A DNA stretch of 64,000 nucleotides. It comes from Flavobacteria bacterium BBFL7. GTDB lineage: Bacteria; Bacteroidota; Bacteroidia; Flavobacteriales; Flavobacteriaceae. Location: the NCBI GenBank assembly GCA_000153385.1, contig CH672374.1, forward strand, positions 349,119 to 413,118. Reading direction: 5' to 3'. The notes beneath the pieces were generated by a model. It did no database searches, was not told the DNA's origin, and was given only the letters and a program-made list of their open reading frames with translations. The stretch's first letter is position 1, and each line of letters begins with the position of its first letter. This document shows positions 8,401-16,635 of the stretch, in pieces. Both the position numbers and the translations under genes were made by a program.

Positions 8401-11163
8401 CGATTCATAAGCATCGTGCAAACCATCATTATTAAGATCTAACCATGTTGAATCACCAAATGATGTACCATCTAAATTTGTATCTATAATAGCTATTCCC
8501 ATAGGTTGTCCTATTTCGTAAATATTTGGAATACCATCATTATCATTATCTAAGTCAATAACATCAGCAACTCCATCACCATCTAAATCACATAAAGTTT
8601 GGGTAATTTTAATATCGTCTAGTGCTAAGTCATTACCTAAACCACCTGGCGAGTTATTAACCATTTGAATAATAAAATCACTATCTGCTAATGTGATAGT
8701 TGTATTAAATTGAATCCATTGTGATAAAGACCCACAACCATTATGAGAACCATCGGTGCAACGTTCTACATCTCCAGGATTGAAAGTGGCAAGAAGTGAC
8801 GTTTTATCTGAATTAAAAAAATTGACAGTTACATTAGGTAATATCCTAGGTAGTTCACCACTGGAAAAATCAGAATCTTGTCTATCGATATTTAGAGCCC
8901 AAAATTCATAAAATATAGGTGCTCCTGGCACCGTACCAACAATTTCTGTTTCATAAAATATACCTGGATCTACATCTGCATTAAAAATAGCCATTCTACC
9001 ATTAACATCTCCTACAGTATGATCCTCACCGTAATACCAAACTCCTTCTGCCCAATTGGAAACATCTGGGTTAGAAGGCCCGATGTCAGTTACACCATTA
9101 TTATCACTAATTGAATAATGTACTGTATAATTACCATCACCTAAATTCACTTCGGTATCACATTCGTCTGGACCTTGTACAATTGTACCGTCTTCATAAC
9201 AATAATCCGTAGTTACACCTGGTGTAGACCCATCAATCGTAACTCTATTTAATCCTGCACCAAAAGTTTCATTTAAGAATATTACGTCAGCTGAAGTGCT
9301 TAAAGGACTCATTAAACAAGAATTTTGCTCATCTACATCTCTGACTCCATCATTATCATCATCTACATCTATATTATCAGGAACACCATCACCATCTGTA
9401 TCTGGGTAAATTTGTGCTCCTTCACCTTGTATTGCGAAGATGAAAGGATTCTCATCTGCATCATCACTAGTTATTTCTATAGTCGCGTTATGTTGCCCTA
9501 CTGATCTAGGTCTATATCTTACTTGAAAAGTTTCTGATGCGCCTGCATTTATTACCGTACCAGGAGTTGGCACATTTATTAAAGTGAAGGAACTATGCGA
9601 ACCTGTTCCAAAAATAATTGGACCTATTATACCTAAGGTTAAGTCGGTTGAACCATTATTAGTAATGACAAAAGTGTGATCATCTTCACCCACATTGCTA
9701 TCTACCACACCAAAATTAGTACCGTCTGCTAAGGATGTTGAAAAGCTATTGTGTGAAATGGCTACAGCATTACCTAAAACCGAGATATTTGCCCCAGCAA
9801 GAGGTAATATATCTATGATGTAATCTTCGAATTCCTCAGAATTGCCTGAATCATTTCCACATGATTGAACACTTGCCCAATACCTTCTACTCCCAATTCT
9901 CAACACTTTTCGACCTGTCGTAGCCGAAGTAGGTATAGTAATAGTTCTGACAGCGTAAGGTTCTGACTCAGTTCCTCCAGTTCCATTAGTTGCATAGACA
10001 TTATCTCCTACATCATTAAAACTACCATTTCCATTAAAATCTATATATGCCGCCCAACCGGAGTTATTGTTACCATTATTAAAGACATCTAATTGAATTG
10101 TATATGAACCTCCTGGAATCATATCTGCTGGAGGCAAATTAATGTAATTTCCATACCCAAAATCATCTCCAGAGCTATTATCAATTATTTGAGATTCTCC
10201 TGAAACCTGTACTCTAGTTATATAATGTACTTCGTTACCCGTTCTCTCATTAGAATTTGAGGTAGGTACACATGCACCAGAATTAACCGAAATATTAACT
10301 GACGCAGTATCACAATCACCTAATGCATCACATAATGTATACAAAAATGAATCACCTCCTAAGAAATTCATTGCAGGGATGTATTCAAAAACGCCATCAG
10401 TTAATTCAGTTACTGTTCCACCATTTACCGTTGTTAACGGAAGAGCACCTGTTGAAATAGAATAATCATCTAAATCTCCACCATCTGTACCTATAATATC
10501 ATTTGTACTTACGTCAACTTGCCCGACATTTCCAACATCTAGAAGTAAAGTATCGTCAGAAGCAATAGGATTATCACCAACTGGTACCGTTATTGTATAA
10601 TCTTCAGCTTCTCCTTTTGCCCAACTAAGATTAGGGCAAGCGCTATTTATATTAGTATATCGTGCTGTTAAAATCCTTAATCTATAATCACCAGGAGATA
10701 AGGTAGGCATATTAAAAGAAAGTGTCTGTACAACATTCGAATTTTGATTCGCATTATCTAATTGAGTTTCAAATACAGTATTACCTGATACATCATCTAA
10801 CCATAATGCGTATCCAAAATTTTCATGGACACTTTGACGAACAACTTCAATTTCTACAGAGTAATCTAAACCAGCAATAAAATTTCCAGAAATAGTAGTG
10901 TAATCCGAATTTCCATTTAATCCAGTAGGAGCTCCAGAATTAGTATTACTTATAATTGTGCTATTATTAAGAATATCCTTGATAAACACATTGTTAATAT
11001 AATGTGTTGAATTATTATTATCAAAAGTTGCAGAGCAAGGTGTCTGCGAATACCCTACATTAGCAATAAATAATAATAACACAAATAATAAGGGTATTTT
11101 AATTTTTACTCTATTGGTTATAAACCTAACTGAGAATGTTTTAGGGGAGTACAAATTCTTCAT
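5431..11163 (-). CDS. Giant T9SS-exported surface protein with GEVED, thrombospondin type 3 and LamG domains
   Basis: 1910 residues. An N-terminal signal peptide (hydrophobic IPLLFVLLLFIANVGYSQ) is followed by two GEVED-type domains (ends near residues 190, GEAEDYTI, and 450, EEFEDYII), an Ig/cadherin-like segment (~200-295) and a choice-of-anchor segment (~465-580). Calcium-binding thrombospondin type 3 repeats occur at ~586-612, ~856-885 and densely at ~920-1060 (DGDGVPD, DNDGVFD patterns). A LamG/concanavalin-like domain follows (~1089-1241), then a long beta-rich region and a C-terminal T9SS type A signal (ends TVKLAVQ). The residues SFRES near 1868 come from a palindromic repeat. No catalytic domain is evident; it is probably a cell-surface adhesin or glycan-binding protein. 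It lies upstream of the sugar dehydrogenase gene with a 34-base gap, so they may be co-transcribed. Confidence 0.8.
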   Translation of the reverse strand: MKNLYSPKTFSVRFITNRVKIKIPLLFVLLLFIANVGYSQTPCSATFDNNNSTHYINNVFIKDILNNSTIISNTNSGAPTGLNGNSDYTTISGNFIAGLDYSVEIEVVRQSVHENFGYALWLDDVSGNTVFETQLDNANQNSNVVQTLSFNMPTLSPGDYRLRILTARYTNINSACPNLSWAKGEAEDYTITVPVGDNPIASDDTLLLDVGNVGQVDVSTNDIIGTDGGDLDDYSISTGALPLTTVNGGTVTELTDGVFEYIPAMNFLGGDSFLYTLCDALGDCDTASVNISVNSGACVPTSNSNERTGNEVHYITRVQVSGESQIIDNSSGDDFGYGNYINLPPADMIPGGSYTIQLDVFNNGNNNSGWAAYIDFNGNGSFNDVGDNVYATNGTGGTESEPYAVRTITIPTSATTGRKVLRIGSRRYWASVQSCGNDSGNSEEFEDYIIDILPLAGANISVLGNAVAISHNSFSTSLADGTNFGVVDSNVGEDDHTFVITNNGSTDLTLGIIGPIIFGTGSHSSFTLINVPTPGTVINAGASETFQVRYRPRSVGQHNATIEITSDDADENPFIFAIQGEGAQIYPDTDGDGVPDNIDVDDDNDGVRDVDEQNSCLMSPLSTSADVIFLNETFGAGLNRVTIDGSTPGVTTDYCYEDGTIVQGPDECDTEVNLGDGNYTVHYSISDNNGVTDIGPSNPDVSNWAEGVWYYGEDHTVGDVNGRMAIFNADVDPGIFYETEIVGTVPGAPIFYEFWALNIDRQDSDFSSGELPRILPNVTVNFFNSDKTSLLATFNPGDVERCTDGSHNGCGSLSQWIQFNTTITLADSDFIIQMVNNSPGGLGNDLALDDIKITQTLCDLDGDGVADVIDLDNDNDGIPNIYEIGQPMGIAIIDTNLDGTSFGDSTWLDLNNDGLHDAYESFSPQDSDGDTVPDYLDLDSDNDGVFDVLEYDGLGDLDVNGDGIGEGTDATTGIFNDQFDGDGLLSGIDNNDDDTDDDDHGTSSFILPLDTDNDGIPDYLDIDSNDAANDLSNGSDIDNSYYADQDMNNDGRVDNTGDVDRDGINDGNNDFDTGIYGAPIDLNDDLSIYFDGRNDYLQTNVPITAGLNSSSMMVWVLADHTTTDAVIMGEENFNIVLNASGNVVLQALDNGGNVFSITSTNTISDVKWMNIAASYDSVNMTLYINGVEEGVIATSGLPLSSLSGNPFTVGNSSIAGNSNYYRGYLDEIRVFNSAQDINDLRRIMYQEIEANGSYLTGVVLPKDTSMLWNELAIYYDITRIEGDIVHDVTNNIDIKMYNVKEIVIQTAPIPYVTNQDGLLSSNSTFVQNTVWEASDLFNYDYTIVRIAHETVLDNSISTIGIVLETSGSIDVNDGNYIENSWYVLLDGNIDLEGDAQLVQTISSDLDVSSNGFITRKQQGEANVYSYNYWSSPVGEINSTTNNNSFQLSNLEDNVGPVQFTGINVGTPPVTSPVTISGRWLHTFLNGATYSDWSRIDPSVTQIAAGHGWSQKGTGNALGYQEYLFKGKPNNGLISIPAIPHISGNITSSLLGNPYPSAFDAREFIDDNAGVIDGAVYLWDQFRGTNHQLAYYEGGYATITKMATVKAAQYPGLGYLNGGAGPAILPTFFLPVSQAFFVTITNNGSIEFNNSQRVFKQEALNESIFLAAPGSSQATADRSSYQDLNIKLIRLELISDTGASRQIAIGFDSGLSDGYDYGYDAYLTGTLNETDFFVPSQGQQFVIKSFNDITDDKVVNLAVKGITGNLYKITSTDFTNIDLTQEVWLKDNELNVYHDIRASDYHFYFSTDGIDEDRFDIVFYNPTTLSNSSLEIDDLLVYYDNDSSLISIQGLNQALTGLDIYDLSGKLISSFRESELINEQSGIKIPQISTGIYLVNLSTNNSNRTVKLAVQ
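5545..5558. repeat. Palindromic repeat, copy 2 (14-bp core, intragenic)
   Basis: GCTTTCGCGAAAGC inside the C-terminal coding region of the 1910-residue protein, read in the frame that gives FRES. The flanks (AATTAATTC on one side, TTGAAATTAATT on the other) form an imperfect continuation of the inverted repeat. Confidence 0.95.
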
Positions 11164-11244
11164 GATAAATAAAAGTAAAAATTATTACACGAATTTATTC
11201 AGGAATTGAGTATTCCGTATAAGAGTTATATTACCAAATAATAT

Positions 11245-11313
11245 TATCGATTAAAATCTTTTATTAACGACATAATGCATATATTCTATTAACAAATGTG
11301 TATTTAATCGATA
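11245..11313. repeat. 11-bp inverted repeat upstream of the giant T9SS gene
   Basis: TATCGATTAAA at 11245-11255 is matched by its exact reverse complement TTTAATCGATA at 11303-11313, 47 bases apart, in the otherwise featureless AT-rich stretch upstream of the start codon at 11163. Each arm contains the small palindrome ATCGAT. It could be a paired operator site; no protein can be assigned. Confidence 0.4.
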
Positions 11314-11351
11314 GATAACGCTTCTAAATTTTAACAATTAATTAAATAACA

Positions 11352-11383
11352 AAAAAAATCTGTAAATTAATACAGATTTTTTT
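11352..11383. terminator. Terminator downstream of the LysM/Kbp-like gene
   Basis: A 13-bp stem (AAAAAAATCTGTA with TACAGATTTTTTT) and a 6-base AATTAA loop, about 50 bases past the stop codon of the minus-strand gene ending at 11434. A-tract and T-tract on both sides make it usable in either direction. Confidence 0.75.
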
Positions 11384-11433
11384 GTTAAAATTATAAGGTA
11401 TGGAAACCTTAATTAAATGAACATGTTAAAATA

Positions 11434-11811
11434 TTACAAATTAGGAATTACTAACTCCTGTCCTGGATGAATCACATCTGGATTAGAAAGTACTCCTGTA
11501 TTTGCCGCAAAAATTTGCTTATATTTCATAGGATCTTTAAAGTAATGCTTTGCAATAAGACTTAAAGACTCACCACTTTGTACAGTGTGACGTGCATAAA
11601 CTGAATCATCTTCAACTTTAATGTCTGCCATTAAATCACTAGGGCTTTCTCCACCTACTTTTTTAATTTCATCCCATAATAAGTCTTTGTCATAAGGAGT
11701 AGCTGCTGTACCTCTTATTTCAAGACGTTCTCCATTTACTTGAACATCGCCATCTTTAATTGCTAATTTTTCTCCTAAGTCAAGAACGCTTTGATATTTT
11801 GCTTTTACCAT
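11434..11811 (-). CDS. LysM domain protein, Kbp/YgaU-like (BON + LysM)
   Basis: 125 residues from the ATG at 11811 (MVKAKYQSVLDLG). The frame is open another 34 codons upstream, but that stretch has no family-like sequence and the internal ATG fits the family. Residues ~10-65 look like a BON-type domain (KLAIKDGDVQVNGERLEIRG), and residues ~75-125 are a clear LysM (HTVQSGESLSLIAKHYFKDP, then NPDVIHPGQELVIP). This two-domain layout is that of E. coli Kbp (YgaU), a cytoplasmic potassium-binding protein. There is no signal peptide, which agrees with a cytoplasmic location. Potassium binding here is inferred from the family only. Confidence 0.8.
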   Translation of the reverse strand: MVKAKYQSVLDLGEKLAIKDGDVQVNGERLEIRGTAATPYDKDLLWDEIKKVGGESPSDLMADIKVEDDSVYARHTVQSGESLSLIAKHYFKDPMKYKQIFAANTGVLSNPDVIHPGQELVIPNL

Positions 11812-11922
11812 TGTTGTAGTTTTAATTATTATGTTTAAAGTTAAGAATGATTTATGATAAATTAGATAATCAGAATTGAAATCCTTAGGATTCGATAAAA
11901 TGCATGATTTCATCTTTAAAAT

Positions 11923-11940
11923 ACACTTTCGCGAAAGCGT
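11923..11940. repeat. Palindromic repeat, copy 3 (one mismatch)
   Basis: ACACTTTCGCGAAAGCGT, a single mismatch from the 18-bp palindrome, between the LysM gene and yebC. It is flanked by the direct repeat ATCTTTAA (11912-11919 and 11941-11948). Together with its right flank it shares 24 identical bases with copy 6 (11926-11949 versus 26305-26328). Confidence 0.9.
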
Positions 11941-11954
11941 ATCTTTAAGAATGA

Positions 11955-12698
11955 TTACTCCTCATCTTGCATAGTCGTGTATACATTATTCACGTCATCA
12001 TCCTCATCTAATTTTTCCAACAACTTTTCTACATCTTCGCGTTGCTCTGCAGTCACTTCTTTTTGCATAGTTGGAATATATTCAAAACCAGAACTAAGTA
12101 TTTCATGACCTAACTCTTCAATCCCTTTCTGAAGCGCTCCATAATTTTGAAACTCTGCATAAATCATAATACCATCTACAGAATTATCATCTTCTTCATC
12201 TTTCTCGTCTAGAAATAATTCTTCAGCACCAAAATCAATCAATTCTAATTCTAATTCTTCTAGATCAACATCACCTGCAGGGATTCTAAAATGACATTTA
12301 TGATCAAACATAAATTCGACCGAACCAGATGTGCTTAAATTCCCATCACATTTAGTAAAATAGCTGCGCACATTGGCGACAGTTCTATTGTTATTATCTG
12401 TTGATGTTTCTACTAGTACGGCAATTCCATGTGGCGCATAACCTTCAAAAAGAACCGTTTCATAATTTGCAGTGTCTTTATCTGTTGCCTTTTTAATAGC
12501 ACGTTCAACGTTTGCCTTAGGCATATTAACGGCCTTTGCATTTTGAATCACCGCACGTAATTTTGCATTAGACTCAGGATCTGGACCACCTTCTTTTACC
12601 GCAATGACAATATCCTTACCTATTCTTGTAAATGCTTTAGACATAGCGCTCCATCTCTTCATTTTGCGCGCCTTACGGAATTCAAATGCTCTTCCCAT
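11955..12698 (-). CDS. yebC: YebC/PmpR family protein (TACO1-like)
   Basis: 247 residues, full family length. Starts MGRAFEFRKARKMKRWSAM and contains TRIGKDIVIAVKEGGPDPESN and NVERAIKKATD, the conserved N-terminal block; the acidic C-terminal domain follows (DEKDEEDDN near residue 160, LDEDDDVNNVYT at the end). Members were long called DNA-binding regulators (PmpR). More recent work on bacterial YebC and mitochondrial TACO1 ties the family to translation of proline-rich or otherwise stalling sequences. Cytoplasmic. The first ~16 residues show the MGRAFEFRK form, which replaces the MAGHSKW start of proteobacterial proteins. Confidence 0.9.
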   Translation of the reverse strand: MGRAFEFRKARKMKRWSAMSKAFTRIGKDIVIAVKEGGPDPESNAKLRAVIQNAKAVNMPKANVERAIKKATDKDTANYETVLFEGYAPHGIAVLVETSTDNNNRTVANVRSYFTKCDGNLSTSGSVEFMFDHKCHFRIPAGDVDLEELELELIDFGAEELFLDEKDEEDDNSVDGIMIYAEFQNYGALQKGIEELGHEILSSGFEYIPTMQKEVTAEQREDVEKLLEKLDEDDDVNNVYTTMQDEE

Positions 12699-12778
12699 TT
12701 ATTGTTTTTGTTAATTGTTAAAGTTCAAATTTAAGATTCTGTTGCTATCCTTGCAAGCTGATTAATATACTAATGATA

Positions 12779-13708
12779 TTAAAGACCTGAGATTAAGTCT
12801 TGGATATATTTACTAGTCTCAGTAGACCATGACGAATAAGAATCTCTTCTATTAAGATTAAACCAAGTTTTGGCAGTATTGAACGCCTCTGTTTTGGCTA
12901 TTATATCAGTTCTATCATTAAGAGAAACCGCTTCTAAGTATTCTAATATAGGTCCTGTATGATCCATAAATTTATTACCAAAAGATTGACTAAAGCTGTC
13001 ATATACTAGTTGTAAAGATTTTATATCTATAGAATTAGATAACTCATGCGATTTCAATTGATTTTCTTTAATCGTTTGGTCTAAATCCGTTAACCTATCA
13101 CTAAACTCTTGTGGAGAAAGGTTTGTTATGTCTTGCCATAAGTAGGCTTCTGCCATTTTAATTTGTTGTACTAGGAAATTCATCTCATTGTAATGATCAT
13201 AAATTTTAATGGTTGCTGCCATTCTTTGAGCTAGTTGATTATTATTACTATTTATGATTAAATCATGTTTTGAAGCATAGTCTGTTATAGCGGCATCATA
13301 ATCCATGCGCAATTGATACATGGCATTTCTAATCCTTCTAAATATAGTATTCTTATCAACCTCAGGTGCGTCTTGAGAATCAACCTTAAGAAGCTGTACA
13401 TAATCATACTGCACAATAGAAAGGTTATCTTTTAAATATTTCACAGCTGCTTTTTGAAGATTGGCATCAAAAGGAATTTCTTTTTCAATATTACGTATAG
13501 CCTTTTTTAATACATTTTCTAATACTTTACGCTGACCTTTACGTTTCTGTAAATTAGGTTCTAAAGAATAACTGTACATGTAATTCCATGTCTGGTTTAT
13601 GACCTTTTCATGATTACTATCAATAAATTGTAGGTATGAAGATGCCGTATTATATCGCTGAGCATGTACATTCAATCCTAGTAAAATAAAAAACAAAAAA
13701 TATCGCAT
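12779..13708 (-). CDS. Secreted helical protein of unknown function (possibly LIC11966-like surface protein family)
   Basis: 309 residues with a signal peptide (MRYFLFFILLGLNVHAQ). The mature part is predicted to be almost entirely alpha-helical: a W-x-Y segment near residue 42 (NQTWNYMYSYSL), a KKAIRNIEKEIPFDANLQ block and a DYVQLLKVDS block. These resemble what I recall of the LIC11966 surface-protein family, but I cannot confirm that. No catalytic motif. Its start codon directly abuts the T-tract of the preceding gene's terminator (13709-13740), so it must be transcribed by read-through or from a promoter inside the pterin dehydratase gene. Confidence 0.6.
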   Translation of the reverse strand: MRYFLFFILLGLNVHAQRYNTASSYLQFIDSNHEKVINQTWNYMYSYSLEPNLQKRKGQRKVLENVLKKAIRNIEKEIPFDANLQKAAVKYLKDNLSIVQYDYVQLLKVDSQDAPEVDKNTIFRRIRNAMYQLRMDYDAAITDYASKHDLIINSNNNQLAQRMAATIKIYDHYNEMNFLVQQIKMAEAYLWQDITNLSPQEFSDRLTDLDQTIKENQLKSHELSNSIDIKSLQLVYDSFSQSFGNKFMDHTGPILEYLEAVSLNDRTDIIAKTEAFNTAKTWFNLNRRDSYSSWSTETSKYIQDLISGL

Positions 13709-13740
13709 AAAAAAACAGCTGCCCTTTTATGGACAGCTGC
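13709..13740 (-). terminator. Terminator of the pterin dehydratase gene, abutting the next start codon
   Basis: On the minus strand GCAGCTG...CAGCTG forms a 9-bp stem (one mismatch, 13716-13739), followed by seven Ts that end at the base before the ATG of the gene starting at 13708. Confidence 0.75.
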
Positions 13741-13764
13741 AATATTACAAAATGAATGCCGCAA

Positions 13765-14052
13765 TTACTCGTCTCCTACAATATGCTCTATAGCTGCAGC
13801 TAGTTTAAAGTCATTTTCTGTTAGACCATTTACATCATGCGTACTTAATGTAATCTCTAGCGTATTATACACATTATGCCAGTCTGGATGATGTTCCATC
13901 TTTTCAGCAATTAAAGCTATACGTGTCATTACAGAAAAAGCATCCATAAAATTATCAAATTCAAAAGTGGTATGAATAGCATCATCATAGTAATCCCATC
14001 CTTCTACGTTTTCTAAATGCTTGTATATCTGATCTTCAGTTAATTTTTCCAT
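13765..14052 (-). CDS. 4a-hydroxytetrahydrobiopterin dehydratase (pterin-4a-carbinolamine dehydratase)
   Basis: 95 residues from the ATG at 14052 ([16 protein letters not shown]), the usual length; an upstream in-frame ATG at 14103 would overlap the csbD-like gene and adds nonfamily sequence. The motif [14 protein letters not shown] is the PCD signature with the catalytic histidines, and [17 protein letters not shown] follows as in the family. The enzyme dehydrates the 4a-carbinolamine formed when aromatic amino acid hydroxylases use pterin, regenerating the cofactor. Seven bases downstream of the CsbD gene, so probably in one transcript. Confidence 0.9.
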   Translation of the reverse strand: MEKLTEDQIYKHLENVEGWDYYDDAIHTTFEFDNFMDAFSVMTRIALIAEKMEHHPDWHNVYNTLEITLSTHDVNGLTENDFKLAAAIEHIVGDE

Positions 14053-14059
14053 TTGTTTT

Positions 14060-14245
14060 TTATTTATCGTCAAAGGTATTTTTAATTTTTCTTTTAGCCT
14101 CACCTAGACCTTCTTTAATTTCACCTTTTACTTGGTCTGATTTACCATCGGCTTCTGTAGATTTATCGTTAGTTATTTTACCAAATTCTTCCTTAGCTTT
14201 TCCTTTGGTCTGATCCCATATTCCTTCTAATTCTTTGTCGCTCAT
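14060..14245 (-). CDS. CsbD family stress-response protein
   Basis: 61 residues, very hydrophilic. Contains [20 protein letters not shown] and a second, similar half ([18 protein letters not shown]), the duplicated pattern of the CsbD family. In Bacillus and E. coli (YjbJ) these small proteins are induced by general stress; their molecular function is unknown. Followed within 7 bases by the pterin dehydratase gene. Confidence 0.85.
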   Translation of the reverse strand: MSDKELEGIWDQTKGKAKEEFGKITNDKSTEADGKSDQVKGEIKEGLGEAKRKIKNTFDDK

Positions 14246-14363
14246 GGTTTTTGTTTTTAGATGAGTCTAAATGTAACTACGATCGTTTTAAAAGTACCAC
14301 AAGAAATTCTTAATCCTTCATTAAATTATTCCCAATACAGTAAGGAACTACTATCTTTAGACC

Positions 14364-15122
14364 ATGAAAAAAATCGCCCTACTCCTATTACTAGTCAGCT
14401 CTATTGTATTTTCACAAGATGAACTAAAACAGGTTAAACCAGAGACTGCCGTACATTTAAGAGAAATTCCTAGACATAATTTAGCGTTAGCTTTTGGGGT
14501 AGCACAACCATTTGGCGATTACAGCGATGTTGCTAGATCTGGACTCAATGTAGGATTAGACTACACCTATTATACTAATAAGTACCTAGGTCTTAGTGCA
14601 GGTTTAAGACATCAATATAATGAATTTGGTTATTTAGATACGGATACTAATCCACAGAATGTCATAAGTTCTAATAATTATATGACAACAAGTATTACCG
14701 TAGGTCCAACATTTAGTTACACTAAAAACAGGTTTCAACTAGATGTGATGTTTAAAGGAGGAATGGCCTTCTACAACAATCCAGAAAATGCAGTTATTAA
14801 TAATGAATTACAAGATGCACCTTCTAGAGTATTATATCAATCTGATGATGCAAATTCAAAATCTGCTAGTGCATTTATTGAAGGTGGTTTAAGGTTCAAT
14901 TATTACTTCCGCAGATCTGTACAACTATTCTTCTCACCTCAATTAAATACTACATTAGGAAAACCTTATGGCTATAACTTTCTAGATGAAAGCAGTACAT
15001 CATTTAATCCTGAAGAAGTACGTACTATCAATGCATCAAATTTCACCTTAAATTTTGGGATTAAAATAGCGTTAACACCAGAATATACCAGTGGAGAAGA
15101 TCGCTATGACGGAGATGAGTAG
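14364..15122 (+). CDS. Outer membrane beta-barrel protein
   Basis: 252 residues with a signal peptide (MKKIALLLLLVSSIVFSQ). The rest alternates short polar/aromatic strands and turns (LNVGLDYTYYTNKYLGLSAG, GGLRFNYYFRRSVQLFFSPQ, FTLNFGIKIALTPEY), typical of the 8- to 10-stranded outer membrane barrels of Bacteroidota (PF13568-like). It probably resides in the outer membrane; the ligand, if any, is unknown. Monocistronic on the plus strand, with a near-consensus -7 box TATCTTTA at 14352-14359 just before the ATG. Confidence 0.75.
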   Translation: MKKIALLLLLVSSIVFSQDELKQVKPETAVHLREIPRHNLALAFGVAQPFGDYSDVARSGLNVGLDYTYYTNKYLGLSAGLRHQYNEFGYLDTDTNPQNVISSNNYMTTSITVGPTFSYTKNRFQLDVMFKGGMAFYNNPENAVINNELQDAPSRVLYQSDDANSKSASAFIEGGLRFNYYFRRSVQLFFSPQLNTTLGKPYGYNFLDESSTSFNPEEVRTINASNFTLNFGIKIALTPEYTSGEDRYDGDE

Positions 15123-15290
15123 TCCTCATTAATTAATTTCTCATATTCAATTATATGCTTAAGCTTTATTCTTTAGTCTATACTACGGAAGATAAAAGGC
15201 AACATAAAATCGAATCCCATAATTAATTTAACAAACTCTTACTAAAACACATTTGTTTAATGTTTAACTTTATAGTCTAAACAAAATAAT

Positions 15291-15809
15291 GTGAAATTAT
15301 ATCAATTCTCATCACAGCAGAAGTTGCCCATCTCTATCGATGAAGCATGGAAATTTCTAACAGATGCTAATAATTTGAAGTTACTCACTCCACCAGAGCT
15401 GGAAATGAAAGTACAGTATGGTACAGAAAGAGGTATGTATCCAGGCCAGTTAATAGAGTATACAGTAAAGCCATTACCACTTTATAGAACTAATTGGGTT
15501 ACTCATATTACTCAAGTTAAGGACAGAGAATATTTTGTGGATGAGCAAATGTACGGACCTTATGCAACATGGCACCATAAACATTTTATCAGTGAAATTC
15601 CTGGTGGCACCTTAATGGAAGATTTAATTCATTATCGATTACCGTTAGGGTTTATAGGCAAGTTAGGAGCACCATTTGTTAAGAAGCAATTAGATGAAAT
15701 ATTCCGCTTTCGCGAAAGCGCACTAATCAAGCATTTTGGTGAATATAAAGAAAATGCTCACACACTAAACGATCTACAAGAAACACAAAAACACGAAATA
15801 CTAAACTAA
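15291..15809 (+). CDS. SRPBCC family ligand-binding-domain protein
   Basis: 172 residues starting with GTG at 15291 (KLYQFSSQQKLPISIDEAW); the nearby ATG at 15289 is out of frame. IDEAWKFLTDANNLKLLTPPEL and YTVKPLPLYRTNWVTHI are typical of SRPBCC (START-like) proteins of the type that sit beside photolyase genes and were once called 'cell division inhibitor'. The helix-grip fold binds a hydrophobic ligand; the ligand is unknown. The gene is followed by an SDR gene (1-base gap) and a photolyase gene, suggesting a light-related group. Residues 139-143 (RFRES) are encoded by palindrome copy 4, near the C-terminal helix. Confidence 0.75.
   Translation: MKLYQFSSQQKLPISIDEAWKFLTDANNLKLLTPPELEMKVQYGTERGMYPGQLIEYTVKPLPLYRTNWVTHITQVKDREYFVDEQMYGPYATWHHKHFISEIPGGTLMEDLIHYRLPLGFIGKLGAPFVKKQLDEIFRFRESALIKHFGEYKENAHTLNDLQETQKHEILN
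15705..15720. repeat. Palindromic repeat, copy 4 (16 bp, intragenic)
   Basis: CGCTTTCGCGAAAGCG inside the SRPBCC gene, read in the frame giving RFRES near the C-terminal helix. Confidence 0.95.
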
Positions 15810-15810
15810 A

Positions 15811-16506
15811 ATGTCTAAAAACATATTACTTATAGGCGGCAGCCACGGAATTGGAAATGCAATTGTGCACCATATGCATAGTAATCACAATGTATATGTA
15901 GCCTCACGTAATGGTGAAAAATTACCCGAAAATGTTACTCACATACCTTTTGACGCACTAACTGACGAGTTAGATACTGATGATTTACCAGAATCTCTAG
16001 ATGGTTTTGTTTACTGTCCGGGAAGTATTAATTTAAAACCTTTTAAGATGTTAAAACAAGAGCATTTTGAAGAAGATATGAATATCAACTTCTTTTCAAT
16101 GCTTAAGGTAACTCGCACAATTTTACCTTTATTGACTAAGGAAGGAACGAGCAGTATGGTCTATTTTTCGACAGTTGCGGTAGGCACAGGAATGCCATTT
16201 CATACTAGTGTCGCAGCTGCTAAAGGTGCAATTGAAGGTTTTGCAAAAGCACTTGCAGCAGAGTATGCACCAACTATACGTGTTAATGTGATTGCCCCAT
16301 CATTAGTCGACACACCACTGGCTGGTAGACTGCTTAATAATGATGCTAAAAAACAAAAAATGGGAGAAATGCATCCTTTAAAACGTGTCGGTACACCAGA
16401 TGATATTGCAAGTGTTGCTGCGTTTCTACTAGAGCAAAATGCAGGATGGATTACTGGTCAGGTAATAGGTGTTGATGGTGGAAAAGGAACTTTAAACCTG
16501 GGATAA
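15811..16506 (+). CDS. Short-chain dehydrogenase/reductase with atypical active site
   Basis: 231 residues. Cofactor motif IGGSHGIGNA near the N-terminus (TGxxxGIG-like), and the FVYCPGSINLKPF strand replaces the usual NNAG. Ser120 and Lys138 of the catalytic set are present, but the position of the catalytic Tyr is Val134 (HTSVAAAKGAIEG instead of YxxxK). The C-terminus PSLVDTPLA, HPLKRVGTPDDIA and GQVIGVDGG is standard. So the Rossmann fold is intact but normal hydride-transfer chemistry is doubtful unless another residue substitutes. It starts one base after the SRPBCC stop codon and lies 129 bases before the photolyase gene; a role linked to that pair is inferred. Confidence 0.8.
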   Translation: MSKNILLIGGSHGIGNAIVHHMHSNHNVYVASRNGEKLPENVTHIPFDALTDELDTDDLPESLDGFVYCPGSINLKPFKMLKQEHFEEDMNINFFSMLKVTRTILPLLTKEGTSSMVYFSTVAVGTGMPFHTSVAAAKGAIEGFAKALAAEYAPTIRVNVIAPSLVDTPLAGRLLNNDAKKQKMGEMHPLKRVGTPDDIASVAAFLLEQNAGWITGQVIGVDGGKGTLNLG

Positions 16507-16635
16507 ACAGTAGTAGAATGTAGCGCAACGCTATGATGTAGTAATTTTGTTTTAATCAGTTTTGATTAATCCATTAATTATTACTTTAAATAATTTAATT
16601 AACAGTTCTCTCGATCTAAAAACTAACCTAACAAA

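Noticed and set aside
11812-11913. N-terminal extension of the LysM protein to the ATG at 11913
   Set aside because: The extra 34 residues do not look like the family and there is a good ATG at 11811.
16521-16569. Two hairpins between the SDR and photolyase genes as terminators
   Set aside because: Stems of 5-7 bp with no T-tract; too weak to call.
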